A stretch of DNA of 64,000 nucleotides from an uncultured Alistipes sp. (GTDB lineage: Bacteria; Bacteroidota; Bacteroidia; Bacteroidales; Rikenellaceae). The stretch is from contig CANQIF010000001.1 of NCBI GenBank assembly GCA_947623965.1, positions 186,001 to 250,000 of the forward strand, written 5' to 3'. Below are positions 45,201 through 52,608 of this stretch, piece after piece (within the stretch, counting starts at the first letter, position 1; each line of letters starts with the position of its first letter). Below the pieces are notes generated by a model. It did no database searches and had not been told where the DNA came from. It saw only the letters and a program-made list of their open reading frames with translations. The position numbers were made by a program, and so were the translations under genes.

Positions 45201-45420
45201 GGGCGACGCGCACGACGGCCCGCGCATCGGGGATCGGCTCCTCCGAATGGCGGTAGCCGCAATAGGAGTAGTCGGGCACGCGGTTGCCCTGGGCGTCGGC
45301 CTTCTCATAAGTCAGCCGCCCCTCCTGCACGAAAACCGGGAAATTCGGCTGTGCCGCGGCGGAGGCGCAGCCCGCACCGATCGCGCCGAGGAGCAGGATC
45401 GTTCGTTTCAGTCCGTTCAT
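42292..45420 (-). CDS. Exported two-part protein: pectate-lyase-like beta-helix plus DUF6298 domain
   Basis: This 1042-residue protein has a signal peptide ending CASAAAQ. Residues about 80-500 look like a right-handed beta-helix (Pectate_lyase_3 type): AAIDYVASLAPDARGLRGAV, then short strand-turn repeats such as GVEHLTIVSDYDRTL and SRITVEDCRSTEP. Residues about 600-1040 form a second domain, assigned to DUF6298 from remembered Bacteroidota polysaccharide loci. It has DNYG-like LLLDHNYGLWYDLRRVDHLR and LIDIRYWHHRADGTTY, suggestive of a TIM-barrel hydrolase with acidic and histidine active-site candidates. It is encoded 12 nt after a PL1 lyase, so the two probably act on the same acidic polysaccharide. 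Its precise reaction is unknown. Confidence 0.78.
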   Translation of the reverse strand: MNGLKRTILLLGAIGAGCASAAAQPNFPVFVQEGRLTYEKADAQGNRVPDYSYCGYRHSEEPIPDARAVVRVAPVEGDNSARLQAAIDYVASLAPDARGLRGAVLLEEGTFALDEALRIRTSGIVLRGVSKRGTLLVKRGVDRGAAIYIEGTDDRRCGEPTALTAYLPVGETRFEVASAEDIAVGTTLSIRQQAAERPRGRDAVISYQMGRALGPGNATIVWERTVTAVEGRTVTIDAAIPMALDPALRRITAAPCTWPGRIAECGVEHLTIVSDYDRTLPLDENHAWSGVWIDAAADCWVRQVDFRHFAGSVVALQRGASRITVEDCRSTEPVSEIAGSRRRTFLTLGQHTLFQRCWSEQGQHDFSAGIHAPGPNAFVQCDTYESKGFSGSTGAWACGLLFDVVNIDGNDLRFMDLYDTFNRCGWNTANSMAWQCTAAAIYCFSPAADARNYANGSWAHRFGNGVWGNSDNFVQPRSLFAAQLAERIGAERAAAICRTLPRSTTASSSPTIEQAVQLAREAYEPRLTLQMWIEQAPFTASVETEGVRPLEGLVRDLPARLQPAAAPAKKHFAMKNGRLVADGRLLVGGRQSIRWWNGSFEDAQLPQMGDHLTRFVPDREGTGLTDRIDSVVKHMKARGALLLDHNYGLWYDLRRVDHLRVRRRNADVWAPFYEQPFARSGIGTGWDGMSKYDLTKPNTWYWSRLQRFADAAEREGLLLFHQNYFQHNIIEAGAHWVDCPWRTTNNINDTGFAEPVNFAGDKRVFEAAMFYDVDHPTRRALHRNYIRMCLDHFAGNGNVVQLVSEEFTGPLHFVAFWLDCIAEWQRDTGRDALVALSATKDVQDAILRDPERSKVVDLIDIRYWHHRADGTTYEPQGGVSMAPRQYARKIKVGSIDFASVYRAVSEYRKAYPDKGVTYFAQNYPAYGWAILLAGGSCPTLQVADEEFLAAVPELTEPRIIGEGCYALYGDRGALFYLPAAQSVELPLAAGSYAVKYIDPRSGEVRTLHKRLKIGAGRSDRASSASAYRLAADKGGAYWFERL

Positions 45421-45432
45421 AGCCGTTGCGGA

Positions 45433-47109
45433 TTAGAAGAGGCGATGGCGCCCCTGCAGCGTGTCGTGGTTGTTTTCGAGGTTCGTCCAGTCCACCTTCT
45501 GCGCGGGGTCGATGCCGTTGATGTACTTCTCGATGTTCGTGTAGCCGTCGCCGCTGAGGTCCTTCACGGCATCCGACGGATCGTTCGGATCGAGGCCGCA
45601 GCGCTTCTCCCATACGTCGGGCATGCCGTCGCCGTCCGTGTCGAGGTAGGGTTCGCCCTTGTATTCGGGCAGCCCGCCCACCTGCTGCGGATCGGTGATG
45701 ATCCCCTTCTTATAGGAGTCGGCCGGCAGACGGCGCTTCACGTAGAGAGGCTCGTGCTCGCGGGCATCCTTGGCGTAGATCGCCTTGCCCGTGCGGACCG
45801 TCCTGACGATACGCGCATCCACGGCGTCGCGCTTCGGGAGGGAGGCGCCGACGTTCCGGAGGACGAATTCGTAGGCCTCGTCGGTCGGCAGGATCGTGAC
45901 GGGCGCCATCTCGAAGGGGACCTCGGCGCGCACTTCGGCCGCGCGGTCGCCCACGGCGCCGGCGTTGATCTGCACGCCGCCGGCCCAGTTGTCGGCCGTC
46001 ACGGCTGCATTGCCCACGATGCGGTTGCCGGCTACGTAGGCCTTGCCGTAGCGATCGCGGCCCTCGGGGCTGCGGCCGCTGTCGAGCTTGACGATGCGGT
46101 AGGAGATCGGCTGGCCGGCGGGGGTGATCGGGCCCGGCTTATAGGTGTTGTTGATGAGGTTCAGACGGCTCGTGTGGTCGCCGCCGTCCACCGAACGGTT
46201 CCACCAGTTGTAGACGACGTTGTTGACGAAGTTGAAGCCGCCGTTCATGCCGATCGAGCAGTTGCGCGAGATGTTCGAGGCGAAGAGGTTGCGGGCGAAC
46301 ATCGAGTTGTGGCCGCCGATCGTGGCGCCGAAGGCGTGGTTGTACATATCGAGCGCCTCGGAGAAGACCGAATTCTGGATCGTGATGTTCACCGTCGGGA
46401 GCTTCTCGCCACGCTTCGTCTCGGGATCGCGGTTGTAGACGTGGCGGTAGATCGACATGTTCTCGTCGAGGCCCCACGAGGCCGAGACGTGGTCGATCAT
46501 CACGTTGCCGACGGCCTGGCCGCCGAGGGCGTCATCGCGGTAGGCGACATCCATCGCGCCGCGGCGGAAGCGCATGTGGCGGATCACCACGTCGTGCGTG
46601 TCGATGTGGAACGAGGCGCCCGTGACGCAGACGCCGTCGCCCGGCGCCGTCTGGCCGGCGATCGTAATATAGGGGGCACGGATGGTGATCGCCGACTCGA
46701 GGCGGATGATGCCCGCCACGTTGAAGACGACGATGCGCGCACCGCCCGCCTCGCAGGCTTCGCGCAGCGTGCCCGGGCCGCGGTCGGCGAGCGACGTGAC
46801 GACGAAGACCTTGCCGCCGCGGCCGCCGGGGGTGTACATGCCGCCGCCCTCGGCGCCCGGGAAGGCGGGAATCTTGGCCTGCGGCAGATCTTCGGGCTTA
46901 GCGGCCCACGGACGGTAGACGCGGCCGAACTGCCGCTCCTCCTCCTGCACGACGGCATAGGCCTTCGTCCAGGCCTCCTCTTCGAGGCGGCTCAAGGCGG
47001 CCTCCTCGCGGGCGGCGCGCTGCTTCACCGAATCGGGAATCGTCGGGTACTGCGCTGCCGCGGGCAGCGTCAGCAGGGCGGCAAAGGCCGAAATCAAAAT
47101 CTTTTTCAT
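45433..47109 (-). CDS. PL1-family pectate lyase
   Basis: This 558-residue protein has a signal peptide (MKKILISAFAALLTLPAAAQ). The PL1 beta-helix starts at IPAFPGAEGGGMYTPGGRGG and contains VFVVTSLADRGPGTLREACE, VIRHMRFRRG, VMIDHVSASWGLDE and NRNCSIGMNGG-like loops, the hallmark series of pectate lyase C-type enzymes in Bacteroidota. The C-terminus carries an acidic calcium-binding-like module, LDTDGDGMPDVWEKRCGLDP, followed by LSGDGYTNIEKYING. It should cleave polygalacturonate by beta-elimination, probably with calcium. The ATG 47109 gives the signal peptide; upstream in-frame sequence is repeat island F. A TATCTTTG box at 47617-47624 would give a leader of about 500 nt through that island. 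Confidence 0.9.
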   Translation of the reverse strand: MKKILISAFAALLTLPAAAQYPTIPDSVKQRAAREEAALSRLEEEAWTKAYAVVQEEERQFGRVYRPWAAKPEDLPQAKIPAFPGAEGGGMYTPGGRGGKVFVVTSLADRGPGTLREACEAGGARIVVFNVAGIIRLESAITIRAPYITIAGQTAPGDGVCVTGASFHIDTHDVVIRHMRFRRGAMDVAYRDDALGGQAVGNVMIDHVSASWGLDENMSIYRHVYNRDPETKRGEKLPTVNITIQNSVFSEALDMYNHAFGATIGGHNSMFARNLFASNISRNCSIGMNGGFNFVNNVVYNWWNRSVDGGDHTSRLNLINNTYKPGPITPAGQPISYRIVKLDSGRSPEGRDRYGKAYVAGNRIVGNAAVTADNWAGGVQINAGAVGDRAAEVRAEVPFEMAPVTILPTDEAYEFVLRNVGASLPKRDAVDARIVRTVRTGKAIYAKDAREHEPLYVKRRLPADSYKKGIITDPQQVGGLPEYKGEPYLDTDGDGMPDVWEKRCGLDPNDPSDAVKDLSGDGYTNIEKYINGIDPAQKVDWTNLENNHDTLQGRHRLF

Positions 47110-47173
47110 GTCAGGTTTTATTTTTAGTTGGTTTGTTCTTTCGGTTCGGGGCGCTTTTTTATGTTTCTTCGGG

Positions 47174-47563
47174 CTGCAGCCTGCGGAGGAGCCGCACGAA
47201 GCGGACCTGCGGGACACGAGCTGCGGGCCTTCGCGGGGCGAGGCTGCGGCCCACCGATGCCTGACGGCACCGATTCCGTGTAAGGCAGCCCCGCAGCCGA
47301 GCGGACGGGCCTGCGACCATAAGGAGCAGCCCTCCGCCCGGGGGCGGCTGCGGGCTGCCGGTCCTGACGGACCGATTTTGCCGGCCGGCATTTCTGTTGC
47401 GACCAAAGGCTGCGGGCTGCCGGTCGCTGCGCGACCGATTTTGCCAGCCGGCATTGCTGTTGCGACCAAAGGCTGCGGGTTGCCGGTCCTGACAGACCGA
47501 TTTTGCCAGCCGGCATTTCTGTTGCGACCGGCGGCTGCGGCCCGCTCGGCCTTTTCAAGGCCG
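47174..47563 (+). repeat. Repeat island F, with alpha, beta and a four-hairpin tandem array
   Basis: An alpha unit (GCAGCCTGCGGAG at 47176, core 47223-47254) is followed by hairpin CGATGCC/GGCACCG (47255-47272). A beta unit (core 47326-47358) leads into four hairpins at 47359, 47421, 47484 and 47547, that is 62, 63 and 63 nt apart. Between them is a near-identical linker: ATTTTGCC, then GCCGGCATT, then CTGTTGCGACC, then GGCTGCGG. Stems are GGTCC, GGTCGC, GGTCC (with G:A change) and GGCCTT. The island separates GH2 from PL1 inside a same-strand cluster. From 47564 to 47616 and 47625 to 47688 nothing else is recognisable. Confidence 0.88.
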
Positions 47564-47616
47564 AATTTCAGAATTCGCTGCGCCCAATCGTGTCAGCGAA
47601 ACCGCTCCTCCGTCTA

Positions 47617-47624
47617 CAAAGATA
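47617..47624 (-). promoter_or_regulatory. -7 box (TATCTTTG) upstream of island F and the PL1 gene
   Basis: The reverse strand reads TATCTTTG, a perfect -7 element, in the gap after the GH2 stop. If used, it makes the PL1-DUF6298 pair a separate unit with a leader of about 500 nt containing all of repeat island F. No -33 TTTG is evident at 19 nt. Confidence 0.5.
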
Positions 47625-47688
47625 CCTCTTTTCCTCCCCGGCTCCTCCCTCGCCGCGGTCAATCGGCCGAAAAGGGCCCCCAACCGCC

Positions 47689-50319
47689 CTACCGGACGCC
47701 GAACTCCTGCTGCTGGCGGTCGACCTCTTCGAGCAGCCGCCGTTTTTCGTCGCCGGAGAGCTGCTGCCCGCCGGCCGCGCTATCCCGGCCGGCCGAAGCG
47801 CTGCTCCCGACCGTCTGCCGCTCGTCGCAGCAGAAGGGGAAGCGCGCCGGCACGCTCTCGAACTCGATCTCGGCCGCCTCGGGCGCATGCGTTCCCGGAT
47901 GCGCCACCTCGGCCCGCACGCGGATCTTCCCCGGCCGGCGCGTCGAGCGCACCAGCACCGGCGCCGAGCCGAACTCCACCTGCCGCGGGTTGGCTTCGAT
48001 CCGCTCGTCGCCGGCGAGCTCGCCCTCGCCCTCGACCGTGAAGCGCACCAGCTCCTTCGCGAGGCGCCGCACATGGCCGCTGTCATCCGTCACCTCGGCC
48101 ACGACCACCACGAAGTCCGAGCCGTCGGCCACGAGCGGTTTCGTGTTCCAATCGACCCGGAGGCGCAGCTTCGTCGAGCGGCGCGAGGGCATCCGCTTCG
48201 TCGTGCAGACCACCTTGCCGTCGATGAAACCCTCGGCCACCATGTTCACCGCCTGCCAGTTCTTGTTCGTGTAGCTGTATGAGCGGGCCTCCCAGAAGTC
48301 CCACACGTTCTCGAAGACGACGGGCGGATTGGGCATCGAACGCTCCGTCCGCACGACGGGTTTCGTCCAGCTGCGCCGGCCGTCGTAGATCGAAAGGCGC
48401 ACCGAGTCGCAGTTGGTGAAGACCACCACATCCGGGTCCGAGAACTGCGTCATCTCGTGCAGGATGTAGATCATCGGGCCGCTCTCGGCCGTCGGATGGC
48501 GCAGGTCGGCGGCCGTCTGGCTGCGGAAGAGGTAGTAGGCGTATTTGGGCTGGCGGAAGCAGTCGAAGATGCCGCCCCAGTAGGGATCGGGATGGTAGCC
48601 GCGCTGGTGGTCGAAGGGGTGCCACTGCGCCCCGCCGATGAACTGCGCACCGGTGTCGTAGAGCCGGCCGTAGGTCTTGGCCAGCGAGAGGGCCTGCACC
48701 TTCATCGGCCGCTCGCCCCAGCTGCGCGAGGCGCGGTTGTCGTTGTTGTGGGCGTACCAGTCGTCCACATTTTCGCCCCACTCGCGCGTGAAGATGCACT
48801 GCGCGGGGGCGTCGGCCCGGCGTTCGTCGCCCGGCCAGCCGTAGACCACGTCGTAGTGTTCGCGCACGCCGGCCGAATGCTCGTCGGCCGCCGCCGCGGG
48901 ACGGCCGGGATAGGGGTACTCCTCGCGCGTGAGCTGCAGCGCCTCGAGCGAGAAGCTCTCCGGATAGCGCGTCTCGTTGAGAATCGGCTCCCACATGAGC
49001 ACCGAGGGGTGGTTGCGGTCGCGGCGGATGATCTCGCGCGTGTTGCGGTGCACCCGCTCGGCGAACTGCGGGTCCTTGTTCCAATACTGCCACCCGGGGG
49101 TCGCCACGATGACGAAGAGCCCCAGCTCGTCGCAGGCATCCATGAACGAGGGATCCTGCGGATAGTGCGCCACGCGGATGATGCGGCACCCCGCATCGCG
49201 CAGCCGCTTCGCGTCGCGCCACTGCTGCGAGTTGGGCACGGCGTTGCCCACGTAGGCGAAATCCTGGTGGCGGTTGGCCCCCACCAGCTTGCCGAAGGGC
49301 TTGCCGTTCAGCACGAAGCCCCGCTCCGGATCGAAGGCGAAAGAGCGGATGCCGATGCGCGTCACCCCGCCGTCGAGGCAGGTGCGCCCCTCCTTCACGC
49401 GCGTCTCGACGCGGTAGAGGTAGGGATCGTCGGGCGACCAGAGGTGCGGCGCCGTCACGGCGATGCGCTGCTTCGTCTGCCGCACACCCCCCGCCTTGAG
49501 GGCCAGGCGCGTCGAGGCGCGCCCCACGACCGCCCCCTCGGCATCCCGGAGGGTGGTCTCGACGACGACGCTCTTCGTGCGCCGTGCACGGTTCGCCAGC
49601 TCGGTATCGACCCACACGTCGGCGCTGCGCTCCGAGATCCGGTCGAAGTGGACGAAGATGCCGCCCGCCGCCACGCGGTTCGCCTCGACGGGATCCGTCA
49701 CGGCCACCTCCGCGCGGCCGATGAGCCACACATCGCGGTAGATGCCCCCGTGGTAGGCGAAGTCGAGCGTGTACTGCGGCTTGCCCGGGGGATAGCTCTT
49801 GTCGTTCGAGTTGTCGGCCAGCACCGCCACCACGCACGCGTCGCCCGCGCGGACTCCTGCGTCGGTGAGCGAGATCGTGACGGGCAGGTAGCCGCCGAGG
49901 TGTTCGCGGACCAGCTCGCCGTTCACGTAGAAGCGCTGCCGGCCCATGATTCCCTCGAAGTGGAGCACCGTCTCGCGCCCGGCGCAGTCGGCCGGCACGG
50001 TGAAGTGCTTGCGGTACCACACGGGGCCCTGGTAGTTGCGGCAGCCGCTCGCCTCGGCGGGGACGAGCTCCGCCGTGTGGGGCGTCGAGACGATCTCCCA
50101 GGCCGAGTCGTCGAAATCGGCCGCCGCCGCCCCCTCCGCATCCCCGCGGTGGAAGCGCCAGCCGGCGTTGAAGTCGTAAATCACGCGGCCGCTCCCCTCG
50201 AGCGGGAAGAGCCCCGCCACGGAAATCTCCTGCGGCCGCAACGTTTCAGGCGTCTGCGGCTGCGCGGCTGCGCTCCAGCAGAGGCAGCCGGCCGACAAAA
50301 TCGAAAGCAATCGTTTCAT
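47689..50319 (-). CDS. GH2-family glycoside hydrolase
   Basis: This 876-residue exported enzyme has a signal peptide ending CWSAAAQ. GH2 sugar-binding domain (about 45-215) has YDFNAGWRFHRGDAEGA, WYRKHFTVP and FEGIMGRQRFYVNGELVREHLGGY. An immunoglobulin-like domain follows, then the TIM barrel from FNGKPFGKLVGANRHQDF-type sequence. LMWEPILNETRYP carries the acid/base glutamate of the NE pair and CIFTREWGENVD a candidate nucleophile. C-terminal beta domains resemble DUF4982-type modules. Substrate could be a beta-galactoside or a beta-uronide; sequence alone does not decide. It is 9 nt downstream of the DUF5703 gene. Confidence 0.88.
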   Translation of the reverse strand: MKRLLSILSAGCLCWSAAAQPQTPETLRPQEISVAGLFPLEGSGRVIYDFNAGWRFHRGDAEGAAAADFDDSAWEIVSTPHTAELVPAEASGCRNYQGPVWYRKHFTVPADCAGRETVLHFEGIMGRQRFYVNGELVREHLGGYLPVTISLTDAGVRAGDACVVAVLADNSNDKSYPPGKPQYTLDFAYHGGIYRDVWLIGRAEVAVTDPVEANRVAAGGIFVHFDRISERSADVWVDTELANRARRTKSVVVETTLRDAEGAVVGRASTRLALKAGGVRQTKQRIAVTAPHLWSPDDPYLYRVETRVKEGRTCLDGGVTRIGIRSFAFDPERGFVLNGKPFGKLVGANRHQDFAYVGNAVPNSQQWRDAKRLRDAGCRIIRVAHYPQDPSFMDACDELGLFVIVATPGWQYWNKDPQFAERVHRNTREIIRRDRNHPSVLMWEPILNETRYPESFSLEALQLTREEYPYPGRPAAAADEHSAGVREHYDVVYGWPGDERRADAPAQCIFTREWGENVDDWYAHNNDNRASRSWGERPMKVQALSLAKTYGRLYDTGAQFIGGAQWHPFDHQRGYHPDPYWGGIFDCFRQPKYAYYLFRSQTAADLRHPTAESGPMIYILHEMTQFSDPDVVVFTNCDSVRLSIYDGRRSWTKPVVRTERSMPNPPVVFENVWDFWEARSYSYTNKNWQAVNMVAEGFIDGKVVCTTKRMPSRRSTKLRLRVDWNTKPLVADGSDFVVVVAEVTDDSGHVRRLAKELVRFTVEGEGELAGDERIEANPRQVEFGSAPVLVRSTRRPGKIRVRAEVAHPGTHAPEAAEIEFESVPARFPFCCDERQTVGSSASAGRDSAAGGQQLSGDEKRRLLEEVDRQQQEFGVR

Positions 50320-50328
50320 ATCGTTTTA

Positions 50329-52602
50329 TTATTCGTTTTTCAACAAGATCCGTACATCCCGGCGCCGCTCTTCGGGCTGCACGTCGAGCCGCACCACTCT
50401 GCCGCCGCGCAGCTCGGCTTCGACCGTCGTCCGGTTCGGGGCGTGCAGCCGGAAGCGCACGTCCCACGACTGCGGCCAGGCGGGAAAGAGGACGATGCGG
50501 TCGCCGTCGGTCTGCATCAGCATCTCCTGCAGGGCGATTGCGCCGCTGCCGCCCCAGTTGTGGTCGGGCGTCCAGTCGAAGCCCGGGCCCCAGAAGGCGG
50601 GGAAGCGGTGCGGGCCGTCGGCCAGCTTCTCCTGCACGAGGCGCGCAGCATCCTCCGTCTGTCCGAGCTCGGCCGCCCAGATGCAGTCCTGCTTCCACCC
50701 CTTCGACGAGCGCTGCTTCAGGGCGTGTTCGTCGTAAAGGTAGGTGTTGACCGCCGCGTCGATCGGCCCCTCGGAGGCCATCGTGTAGCGGCGCCACGGA
50801 AAGACGGGATAGAGCTGCGGCGTCTCGACGTTGTTGATCCGCTCCCACGCCACGGCGGGAGCGATCATCTCGCGCCCCCCGACGGTGCGCAGCGGAAGGG
50901 CGGGGATGCGGTCGAGCATCGCCCGCCACGGCGCGACGCAGGTGTCGCCCTGCATCCGCTTCACGTCGAGGTAGCTCTCGAGCACCGTGCGGAGCCCCGC
51001 CACGGTCGAAGAGGCGTTGTAGGTCATCTTGTAGGTCTCGCACCCCGAGCCGGGGAAGAGGACCAGCTTGCCCCCGCCGTCTGTCTCCCGGCGGCCGCGG
51101 CGGGCGGCCAGGTAGCGGTAGTGCTCGTCGAAGAAGCGGAGCGAGCTCTCGATAAGGGGCACGTAGCGGCCGATGTCGGCGCGGTCGTAGCGGTAGCTCT
51201 CGAGGATCATCTGGCAGAATTCGAGCACCGTATCCCAGCAGTACTCCAACCAGGCGTTGTACTCGACCCCGCGGTCGAACCAGGCGGGGCGCTTCGTGCC
51301 GTATTCCATGTAGTTCGGCAGGCCGAAAAGTTCGATCTGCTCGGTGAACGAAGCCCCCTCGTGGCCCCAGTAGTGGCGCGTGCGCAGCTCGGCATTGGCC
51401 CGCATCCGCTCGTAGAAGTCGAACTGCACGGCGAGCAGATCGAAGTCGCCCGACCGCAGCATCGGCCAGTAGACCAGCCGCTGGTTCTGCGCCGTCATCG
51501 TCCCGCCGCCCCAGTTGCGGAAGTCGGGGGTGAAGCGCTGCGCCGTATCGACCCCCTCGGGATCGAAGGTGAAGAGCCCGCCGTTGAACTTCGTCGGATC
51601 GGCGCCGCGGCGGTTGCATCCCAGCATGTAGCGGAAGAGGGTGTAGTTGCGCGCGAGGGCCGCCGCGGGGCCGCTGTCGGCCTCGATGAAGCTGCGCTGC
51701 CAGTAGTCGCGCCACCACGCCGCCGTGCGCTGCCCGGCCCCCTTCGGGTCGGCCTCGGCGCGCTGCACGGTCGCCTCGAGCTCCGCCATCCAGGGTTCGA
51801 GCCGCTCCGTCTGCCCCGTTGCGAAGGCCAGCGCGAAGCTCTGGCGCCGCATCGGCTTCGCCGAGCAGAAGCGCCAGGCCCGGAAGTCGGTCGAGAGGTA
51901 GCGCCCCTCCCGCACGCCCGCATAGCGCAGGTCGCGGCTCCAGAGGCGGCCGCCCGAGATGCGGTGGGCCAGCGGATTCCACAGCTGCCCCTTCACGGCC
52001 TCCAGCCCCTCGACCTCGACCGTGCGGTCGAAGACCGTCTTGGCGGGGTTCCGGTGGTAGAAGAGCACCGCCCGCTCGGAGGGGATCACCGTGTCGGCCG
52101 TCGTGGCGAGGGCGTCGGCCTTGGCCCATTTGTGCGAGGACTGCCGCCCCTCGCCCTTGCGGTAGGGGCGGTCGCGGTAGCGCCAGTTCTCATAGGAGAC
52201 CTCGCAGACCACCGCCCGCGGGCTTTCGACCGAGACCCGCACCACGGGGTCGAAGGCATCGACCCGGAGCGTTACGGTAGCCCCGAGCAGCTCGACCTGC
52301 ATCGAGCCGTCCGCGGGGCGCAGCGTCTGCCGGAAGGGGGCCGAGGCGTCGCCCCCCTCGATCCGCAGGCGCACGCGCCCCGCCTTGAGAAGCGTGTTGT
52401 GCTCGTCGTAGGAGCCGCTGCGGCAAACGTAGAAGAGCAGCTCGCCGCCCTCGACCCAAACGTTGAGCCCGAGGTCGCCGCCCCCGAGGGGCATCGACTC
52501 GGACGAATTGCGGCTTTGCGAGGTCCAGACATACTCCTGCGGCTGCCCCCACGCCGCGAGCGGGAGCAGCCACACGAGAACGACCCAACCGAAACAGCGC
52601 AT
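50329..52602 (-). CDS. DUF5703-containing putative glycoside hydrolase
   Basis: This 757-residue protein has a signal peptide MRCFGWVVLVWLLPLAAWGQ. The N-terminal beta domain (WTSQSRNSSESMPLGGGDLG, LLFYVCRSGSYDEHNTLLKAGRV) matches DUF5703 as I remember it. The rest is an (alpha/alpha)-barrel-like region similar in layout to GH95-type enzymes: NYTLFRYMLGCNRRGADPTK, YWPMLRSGDFDLLAVQFDFY, and a late GFDWTPDHNWGGSGAIALQEML. The conserved acidic positions suggest a hydrolase of plant-type glycans, but no activity is established. Its stop is 9 nt before the GH2 start and its own start is 6 nt after the esterase. Confidence 0.8.
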   Translation of the reverse strand: MRCFGWVVLVWLLPLAAWGQPQEYVWTSQSRNSSESMPLGGGDLGLNVWVEGGELLFYVCRSGSYDEHNTLLKAGRVRLRIEGGDASAPFRQTLRPADGSMQVELLGATVTLRVDAFDPVVRVSVESPRAVVCEVSYENWRYRDRPYRKGEGRQSSHKWAKADALATTADTVIPSERAVLFYHRNPAKTVFDRTVEVEGLEAVKGQLWNPLAHRISGGRLWSRDLRYAGVREGRYLSTDFRAWRFCSAKPMRRQSFALAFATGQTERLEPWMAELEATVQRAEADPKGAGQRTAAWWRDYWQRSFIEADSGPAAALARNYTLFRYMLGCNRRGADPTKFNGGLFTFDPEGVDTAQRFTPDFRNWGGGTMTAQNQRLVYWPMLRSGDFDLLAVQFDFYERMRANAELRTRHYWGHEGASFTEQIELFGLPNYMEYGTKRPAWFDRGVEYNAWLEYCWDTVLEFCQMILESYRYDRADIGRYVPLIESSLRFFDEHYRYLAARRGRRETDGGGKLVLFPGSGCETYKMTYNASSTVAGLRTVLESYLDVKRMQGDTCVAPWRAMLDRIPALPLRTVGGREMIAPAVAWERINNVETPQLYPVFPWRRYTMASEGPIDAAVNTYLYDEHALKQRSSKGWKQDCIWAAELGQTEDAARLVQEKLADGPHRFPAFWGPGFDWTPDHNWGGSGAIALQEMLMQTDGDRIVLFPAWPQSWDVRFRLHAPNRTTVEAELRGGRVVRLDVQPEERRRDVRILLKNE

Positions 52603-52608
52603 GGCCGG

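Noticed and set aside
47326..47563. CRISPR array in island F
   Set aside because: The 62-63 nt period looks CRISPR-like, but the variable parts are short palindromes rather than unrelated spacers. The same units occur singly in other islands, and no cas gene is present in the window.
47108..48274. Forward open frames through repeat island F
   Set aside because: They are translated repeats (Cys/Gly/Pro/Arg-rich, changing with each hairpin) and run antisense into GH2; similar frames in the other islands were rejected for the same reason.
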